Position numbers and translations under genes: made by a program
Assembly (NCBI GenBank): GCA_013152655.1
Contig: JAADFW010000091.1
Span: 1 to 38,572 of the forward strand
Direction of reading: 5' to 3'
Length of the DNA: 38,572 bases
Source: Chlorobiota bacterium
GTDB taxonomy: Bacteria > Bacteroidota > Bacteroidia > Bacteroidales > B39-G9
Shown here: in pieces, positions 34,231-38,572 of the stretch
How the letters are laid out: every line of letters starts with the position of its first letter
Numbering within the stretch: the stretch's first letter is position 1
The notes under the pieces: generated by a model
The model's database searches: none
Told to the model about the DNA's origin: nothing
The model's input: only the letters and a program-made list of their open reading frames with translations

Positions 34231-36549
34231 TCAGTGTAATTTTTCTTTTGTTGTATTAATTCCTTTTTTCACAAAGGTGTTTAGTGAATTTATAGTGAAC
34301 AGTTTTGGTAAATACCTGTTTGACAATATGATAATTGCCGGCAATAGTGTTAAAGTTGCCAACCCTGAAGTTATCATAGTAACTCCTACTAAAGCCCCAA
34401 ATCGCTGTAACGGAACCAATCTTGAAAAAAGTAATACAATAAACCCAAAAGTTACTGAAACTACATTTATTGTTATTGATTTACCGCTAATTTTAATGCT
34501 CTGTTCCAGTGCTTCTTTTATTTTCCCGTATTTTTTGAATTCATAATTATAATGCGTTATCATGTGAATTGCATAATCTACTCCAATTCCAATTGATATG
34601 CTTCCAACCAATACAGTAGCCACGTCAAGAGGAATACCGGTGAATCCCATAAAACCAAATAAAACAATTAAGGTTACAATAATTGGAATACTTGCAAAAA
34701 ACCCTTTTGTAACAGATTTAAGCAAACCCGCAACAGCTAAAAAAACAAGCATAATTGCTATTATTAAACTTTGAAACTGGCTCTTAATAAGGCTTTTATC
34801 CAATTTTTTATAAATTGAAGGAAAACCTGTTTGTTCTATTTCAAAATCATTGCTTTTATTGTTATTTATAAACAATTGAATTTTATCAACTACTCTATTC
34901 ATCAACTTACTATCCGAAGTATTTAATGTTCCCTGTATTAAACCCTCATCTAAGTCAGATGAAACTAACTGTTCCATAATATCCTGCCCTTCAAGCAAAA
35001 ACCAGAGATTAAATATTTTCCCTTCATCATTTGGTATTATTTTCCCCTCTCCCATTATGTTATTCATTTCTTCTATTAAATCAGCTACTGACTGAGCATG
35101 AGAAATTTCAGGAAGACTTTCCAAATAATCTTCGGTTTTGCGCATCATTTTCAGTACTTCTGGACTTTGAATATTGCCTTTAATAGTTATATAAACCGGC
35201 AATGTTCCCCCAAATTTTTCACGTAGCATTTCTTCTGCTAACCTGCCTGAATCATCTTTTTTAAAATAATCCAGCATGTCAACTTTACGCTGAATTTTAA
35301 ATGTTCCAAGAATAAAAACTATTACAATAATAGCCCATACAGATATAATATACTTTGGATGATTAAATACCAGGTTGTTTATCCTCTTTAAAAAAGCCAA
35401 TATCATTTTTGATTCTTTTCTGTTAGGTTTTACTTTTACAAAATTTGCCTTTTCTTTATTCTTAAAAGAGGTTAACAGTGCAGGAACAAATGAAACTGAA
35501 AGTAACAATGAAAAAAGAACCCCAAGCGCAGTAAATAAACCAAATGAACTAATCATAGTTAAATATGAACCAAACACAAATGAAACAAACCCTACCATTG
35601 TGGTAAGAGATGCAAAAAATACCGGAACTATAATGTAAGACAAAGCAACTTGTACTTTTTTATGATAATCTGATTCGGTAGTTTCATTTATCCTATTTAA
35701 AACATGTATTGTATATGCACTACCAACGGCTAACAATATTATTGGCGAAACATTAGACACAAGTGTTATTTCATATTTGAAAAGAGCCATTAAGCCTAAT
35801 GTCCAGATAATTGCTATTCCAACTGATAAAAGAGGGAGAACGACACCTGAAAAAGACTTAAAGCCAAAAAATAAAGTAATAGCAATAACTAAGAATGCCA
35901 GAGGGCCAAGAAAAATAATATCGTTCAAAATAATATCGCCAACATTTTTTAGCATATATGGCAGCCCTCCGTAGTAAAGTTTACCTGAAGTATGTATTTT
36001 ATTAATCTTTTTTTGCAAAAGAACTGCTGATTTTGTTTTATCTACTCCTTCTGAAAATTTAATCGCTATCATTGTCATTGTAGCATCTTCAGAAACAAGC
36101 GTACCTTTGTACATATCCTTTGAAAGCACATACTTTTTTAAATCTTTCAGCTCGTTATCACTTAGTGGAAATTGTTCTTCATTAATTAGTTTTCCTATTT
36201 CCAAAACGCTGTCAACTTCTTTAATATCAATAACATTTGTTAAAGAAATAACTGTTGAAACTCCATCAAATGCTTCTGCAGAATCTGTTATTTGTTCAAT
36301 TGTTTTAAATGCATTTGTGGTAAAAATATCATCTGTTTTAAATCCAATAACAGCTGTTTGGTTTCCCCCATATTTTTCTCCTATCTGATCAAATAAAACT
36401 GAAACCGAATCATCTTTAGGAAGATAACTTAATATATCAGGATTAATTTGTAAATTTTTAATAAAAGAACCCAATACTAAAGTAATGACCAAAGTTAGGG
36501 CTATAATCCAATAACGCGACTTAATAATAAATTTTGCTAATTTTTCCAT
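34231..36549 (-). CDS. MMPL-type RND permease
   Basis: A 772-residue inner-membrane transporter with the duplicated layout of the MMPL/HpnN branch: TM1 at about 12-32, a periplasmic domain, a five-helix block from about 205 to 360, then the same pattern again (TM7 near 400, second domain, and a last block from about 620 to 755). The two conserved TM4-type motifs read PIILLAVGSAYTIHVLNRINE and GSISIGIGVDYAIHMITHYN, the latter with the Asp expected for proton coupling. It is about 300 residues shorter than AcrB-type pumps. Known relatives export lipids or hopanoids. It is followed by the LolA-like and barrel genes and controlled by the neighbouring TetR. Confidence 0.9.
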   Translation of the reverse strand: MEKLAKFIIKSRYWIIALTLVITLVLGSFIKNLQINPDILSYLPKDDSVSVLFDQIGEKYGGNQTAVIGFKTDDIFTTNAFKTIEQITDSAEAFDGVSTVISLTNVIDIKEVDSVLEIGKLINEEQFPLSDNELKDLKKYVLSKDMYKGTLVSEDATMTMIAIKFSEGVDKTKSAVLLQKKINKIHTSGKLYYGGLPYMLKNVGDIILNDIIFLGPLAFLVIAITLFFGFKSFSGVVLPLLSVGIAIIWTLGLMALFKYEITLVSNVSPIILLAVGSAYTIHVLNRINETTESDYHKKVQVALSYIIVPVFFASLTTMVGFVSFVFGSYLTMISSFGLFTALGVLFSLLLSVSFVPALLTSFKNKEKANFVKVKPNRKESKMILAFLKRINNLVFNHPKYIISVWAIIVIVFILGTFKIQRKVDMLDYFKKDDSGRLAEEMLREKFGGTLPVYITIKGNIQSPEVLKMMRKTEDYLESLPEISHAQSVADLIEEMNNIMGEGKIIPNDEGKIFNLWFLLEGQDIMEQLVSSDLDEGLIQGTLNTSDSKLMNRVVDKIQLFINNNKSNDFEIEQTGFPSIYKKLDKSLIKSQFQSLIIAIMLVFLAVAGLLKSVTKGFFASIPIIVTLIVLFGFMGFTGIPLDVATVLVGSISIGIGVDYAIHMITHYNYEFKKYGKIKEALEQSIKISGKSITINVVSVTFGFIVLLFSRLVPLQRFGALVGVTMITSGLATLTLLPAIIILSNRYLPKLFTINSLNTFVKKGINTTKEKLH

Positions 36550-36578
36550 TTTTTTAATGTTACACCGTTTGACCTTAA

Positions 36579-36596
36579 TCGTATTTTAGTCGAAAC
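36579..36596 (-). promoter_or_regulatory. Candidate TetR operator 1 (permease side)
   Basis: On the minus strand this reads GTTTCGACTAAAATACGA, matching 17 of 18 bases of the site at 37208-37225. It lies 30 bases upstream of the permease ATG. A second GTTTGAC word at 36567-36573 on the plus strand forms an imperfect inverted repeat with it. Confidence 0.65.
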
Positions 36597-36610
36597 AGAA
36601 ATAAAAATTT

Positions 36611-37198
36611 TTATCTAACTACAATTCCATAAAATAAAATATCCAACAAACTATTTATCCGGCTTTCCATTTCCGAATTTTCTGTGTTTATAAACAAAGG
36701 TGCTTCAAGTCCTTTCATTGCAGTAACAATTGCAATAGAAGTCAGGTTTACATCCTGCATATAAAACTTACCTGTATCAACTCCCTCTTTTAAAATTCTA
36801 CCAATTAAACCTATCTCCTCCTCGTCATATTTCACTCTAATTTTTTCAATAAAAGGCAGGTGGTCAAGATATTGATTTTTATAGGCATCATTAAAGTTTA
36901 CAAGTTCAGTTAACGCTTTCATCCTGACAAGCATATACTGTTTTATCTTGTCGATTGAATCTATGTTGCTTTCCAAAATTTTAATTACATCAACACGTAT
37001 TAAACTTGCTTCTTTTTCAATAACTGCTTCAAATATTTCTTCTTTACTTTTAAAGTAATAATAAATTGAACTCTTCGCTTTTCTGGCAGCCGCAGCAATT
37101 TCATCCACTGTTGTTTTCTTAAAACCAAATTTTCCAAATATGGTTTGGGCAACATCTAAAATTTTTTCTTTTACATCATCTTTATATGCAAGTGCCAT
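36611..37198 (-). CDS. TetR/AcrR family transcriptional regulator
   Basis: A 195-residue repressor. The N-terminal HTH reads ILDVAQTIFGKFGFKKTTVDEIAAAARKAKSSIYYYFKSKEEIF (residues about 12-55), a standard TetR DNA-binding domain. The C-terminal helical domain is of the PF17932/TetR_C_24-like type by general appearance, but I cannot be sure of the subtype. It lies 61 bases upstream of the permease and in the same direction. Matching operator-like sites occur before both genes, so it probably represses itself and the export cassette until a ligand binds. Confidence 0.92.
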   Translation of the reverse strand: MALAYKDDVKEKILDVAQTIFGKFGFKKTTVDEIAAAARKAKSSIYYYFKSKEEIFEAVIEKEASLIRVDVIKILESNIDSIDKIKQYMLVRMKALTELVNFNDAYKNQYLDHLPFIEKIRVKYDEEEIGLIGRILKEGVDTGKFYMQDVNLTSIAIVTAMKGLEAPLFINTENSEMESRINSLLDILFYGIVVR

Positions 37199-37207
37199 TC
37201 TCTAAAG

Positions 37208-37225
37208 GTTTCGACCAAAATACGA
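37208..37225 (+). promoter_or_regulatory. Candidate TetR operator 2 (tetR side)
   Basis: GTTTCGACCAAAATACGA, differing by one base from the site at 36579-36596. Within it TTTCG and CGAAA (with the following bases) form a short inverted repeat. It starts 9 bases before the tetR ATG and overlaps a -7-like TATTTTGG on the minus strand. Confidence 0.65.
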
Positions 37226-37319
37226 AATTGTTTTAAAATTCTATTGTAATTTTAATTTTTTTTGATGAATTTTTTTCATTTAACAACCCTTATTGCCAAA
37301 TCTCACAATCATCCCCCAC

Positions 37320-37364
37320 CGTCATTGTGAGGATTCCGCCGGCTATCGGAAAACGAAGCAATCC
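37320..37364. repeat. Intergenic palindromic repeat (CATTGTGAGG...CGAAGCAATCC type)
   Basis: The segment begins GTCATTGTGAGGATTCCG and ends CGAAGCAATCC. The outer words GGATT and AATCC and the inner words TTCCG and CGGAA are inverted repeats. The wording resembles a well-known, widely spread class of intergenic repeats with GTCATTGCGAGG and CGAAGCAATC ends. A similar fragment, GCAATCTATGACG, lies near 38530-38542. Apart from this, 37199-37629 holds no gene I can support. Confidence 0.55.
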
Positions 37365-37629
37365 TTTCCAAACAAACAGATTAATAAAGCTAAAACTCAA
37401 TCCCAATAATCAAAATATCGTCGGTTTGTTTGTTATAAAAAATAAATTCGGATTATTTTTACCTCATTGTAACTTTTCTTCATTAATCAAAAAGTAAGGT
37501 AATTATAATGGATTGCGCAAAATTTTAGTTGTCGTATTTATTGCTTATCCTTTTCTTGTTACTAATTTACTAAAACAAGGTTAATTAACATCAAAAAACC
37601 GCAAAACCAGTAATTAAATTTAGCGTATA

Positions 37630-37794
37630 TTATGCACCGGGCTTTGTTGTTAACTCTACTTTTCTCTTGCGGAAGTATTCAATAATTTCTGCCTTAGTCA
37701 TTGTGGCTAATTTTTTGCTTAATCTGTCTCGCTGTTGTCTCATATATTTCACAGCGTCAAATTGTTTCTCAATATTTTTTTTAGTCGTTTTCAT
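37630..37794 (-). CDS. Small protein, probable antitoxin of the PIN toxin
   Basis: A 54-residue ORF on the minus strand that begins inside the last 14 bases of the PIN gene, in another frame. The sequence starts MKTTKKNIEKQFDAVKYM and continues RQQRDRLSKKLATMTKAE, then IIEYFRKRK. The FDAVKxMRxxRDxLS pattern followed by a short helix with EYF is like small proteins that accompany PIN toxins in Bacteroidota, so an antitoxin role is likely but inferred. Translational coupling to the toxin is suggested by the overlap. Highly basic and predicted helical; no recognisable HTH or AbrB domain. Confidence 0.7.
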   Translation of the reverse strand: MKTTKKNIEKQFDAVKYMRQQRDRLSKKLATMTKAEIIEYFRKRKVELTTKPGA

Positions 37795-38245
37795 ATTTTC
37801 TAAATTCTCTAGGTGATCGAATATCTAACTGTTTATATCCATTTTTTATATTAATCGAGTTGTAACCTCTGATTCTTTGTACATTTACGATATGTTTAAA
37901 GTTCCAACTTATCAAAAAGTCAGCACGATTTATTGTTGCTAAAGCTATATGTAAACAATCGGCAAAACTTGTCTGACCTACAACCTTTTCCGCAATGTAT
38001 TCTGTTGCTAATTCAACTGTTTCATCTGTAGTGTCAAGATACTCTATATTTTCCGCATTAAGTCCATTAACTAGCTCTTTTACTTTTTGGGGTGCGTTTT
38101 CAAGTTCATCTTGAGTAATAATAGAAAAAAGGATAACAAATTCATTATTTTGAATTCTATCGAATAAAGGGATAGTATGTTCAGCAAATTCTTTATCATA
38201 GTAACCACCAAATACAGATGTATCAATATAAATTCTTTGTTTCAT
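37781..38245 (-). CDS. PIN domain toxin (VapC-like)
   Basis: A 154-residue PIN-domain ribonuclease. The metal-binding acidic residues are in place: Asp8 in IYIDTSVFGG, Glu47 in TQDELEN and Asp96 in SFADCLHIALA. SWNFKHIVN, with Asn115, occupies the fourth site. The C-terminus RIRGYNSINIKNGYKQLDIRSPRE is a recognisable signature of a Bacteroidota/Chlorobi subgroup. It would cleave RNA when free of its antitoxin. It lies upstream of the small partner, so the order is toxin first. A perfect promoter suggests a leaderless mRNA. Confidence 0.85.
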   Translation of the reverse strand: MKQRIYIDTSVFGGYYDKEFAEHTIPLFDRIQNNEFVILFSIITQDELENAPQKVKELVNGLNAENIEYLDTTDETVELATEYIAEKVVGQTSFADCLHIALATINRADFLISWNFKHIVNVQRIRGYNSINIKNGYKQLDIRSPREFRKYEND

Positions 38246-38249
38246 GATA

Positions 38250-38281
38250 CAAAATTACAAAGAAATAAATTTGATGTCAAA
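38250..38281 (-). promoter_or_regulatory. Promoter of the PIN toxin operon
   Basis: On the minus strand TTTG (38281-38278) and TAATTTTG (38257-38250) are 20 bases apart, a full consensus match. The expected start site (about 38242-38247) coincides with the ATG at 38245, so the transcript should have almost no leader. Confidence 0.65.
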
Positions 38282-38299
38282 TGTTCTTAGCTTTCAGTT

Positions 38300-38449
38300 T
38301 TAACTTCTCTTGCTTTTTAGAATGGTACCGCCTTGTGTATAACTTTTTTTAGTTGCAATTTGCTTTACAAAAGTTGTTTTTTCAGTTTGTCTTGCACCAT
38401 TAACATAAACAATCCTAAAACTATTTAAAACCCTGAATTTTTGATTTTT
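38300..38449 (-). pseudogene. Remnant of an AAA ATPase (AAA_14-like)
   Basis: A 49-codon open stretch without a usable start codon, bounded by stops. Its middle reads FRIVYVNGARQTEKTTFVKQ, matching the N-terminal part of AAA_14/DUF4143-type ATPases, whose usual Walker A is GARQTGKTT. The second Gly of Walker A is Glu here, and the frame ends after about 28 further codons. Both ends are lost, so this is a decayed fragment. Such ATPase genes are common in accessory regions of Bacteroidota. Confidence 0.55.
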
Positions 38450-38572
38450 TTATTAATCATGATTATGTTGTAAAAGCAGTTAATATTCAATACATTACAA
38501 ATATAAATTAGCAAAAGTGAAATACATCCGCAATCTATGACGTTCGGCATGACAACTTTATTTAGCAAACTG

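Noticed and set aside
1-38572. CRISPR array, rRNA genes or prophage
   Set aside because: No regularly spaced repeats, rRNA sequence or phage structural genes were seen on either strand.

Overview
The window is AT-rich DNA from a member of the Bacteroidota, probably of the Bacteroidales/Marinilabiliales type. Four things point there: a fused LpxC-FabZ protein, a DUF4270 lipoprotein next to glmS, a stand-alone GT5-like 'glycogen synthase' domain, and several promoters of the form TTTG-N20-TAnnTTTG, the consensus of the Bacteroidota primary sigma factor. Most genes are chromosomal housekeeping genes. The accessory material sits at the two edges and around the tRNA-Asn gene.

Layout. 1-322: a minus-strand ORF cut by the window edge, a hairpin, and a promoter/operator region. 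323-7004: an efflux operon (TetR regulator, TolC-like outer membrane factor, lipoprotein adaptor, HAE-type RND pump) closed by a terminator at 7031. 7282-7356: tRNA-Val(GAC). 7599-14611: a BamA-like barrel protein, a YhhN-family protein, a GYD-domain protein, then the cluster GT5-like protein, DUF4270 lipoprotein, glmS. 14707-16745: an APC permease and an unknown coiled-coil protein. 17272-20977: a small barrel protein, riboflavin synthase, lpxC-fabZ and lpxA. 20988-24031: an MsbA-like ABC exporter and a PfkB/adenosine kinase-like enzyme. 24139-24648: tRNA-Asn(GTT), a GIY-YIG nuclease gene and a second copy of the tRNA 3' half. 24645-26621: an aldo/keto reductase and a SMUG2-like uracil-DNA glycosylase. 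26646-31325: the rimP-nusA-infB operon. 31473-37198: a DUF2147 protein and a second, MMPL-type RND cassette (barrel protein, LolA-like protein, permease, TetR). 37630-38245: a PIN toxin with a small downstream ORF as likely antitoxin. 38300-38449: a remnant of an AAA ATPase.

Many genes serve the cell envelope. glmS makes glucosamine-6-P for peptidoglycan and LPS, LpxA and LpxC start lipid A, FabZ supplies acyl chains, an MsbA-like ABC protein may flip lipids, and the two RND systems export hydrophobic compounds or lipids under local TetR control.

The most unusual locus is 24139-24648. A complete tRNA-Asn with its terminator is followed 8 bases later by a 99-codon GIY-YIG nuclease ORF. The stop codon of that ORF is formed by the anticodon loop of a second tRNA-Asn 3' half. 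A 65-base block (T arm, acceptor strand, CCA, terminator) is identical in both copies, and the variable loop of the second copy is replaced by a perfect 18-base palindrome. This looks like a minimal tRNA-targeting mobile unit with no integrase. Other points of interest are a repeated 18-base motif that is a likely operator for the second TetR, an inverted repeat over the -33 box of the first, a leader hairpin before rimP, and a probably leaderless toxin-first toxin-antitoxin operon.
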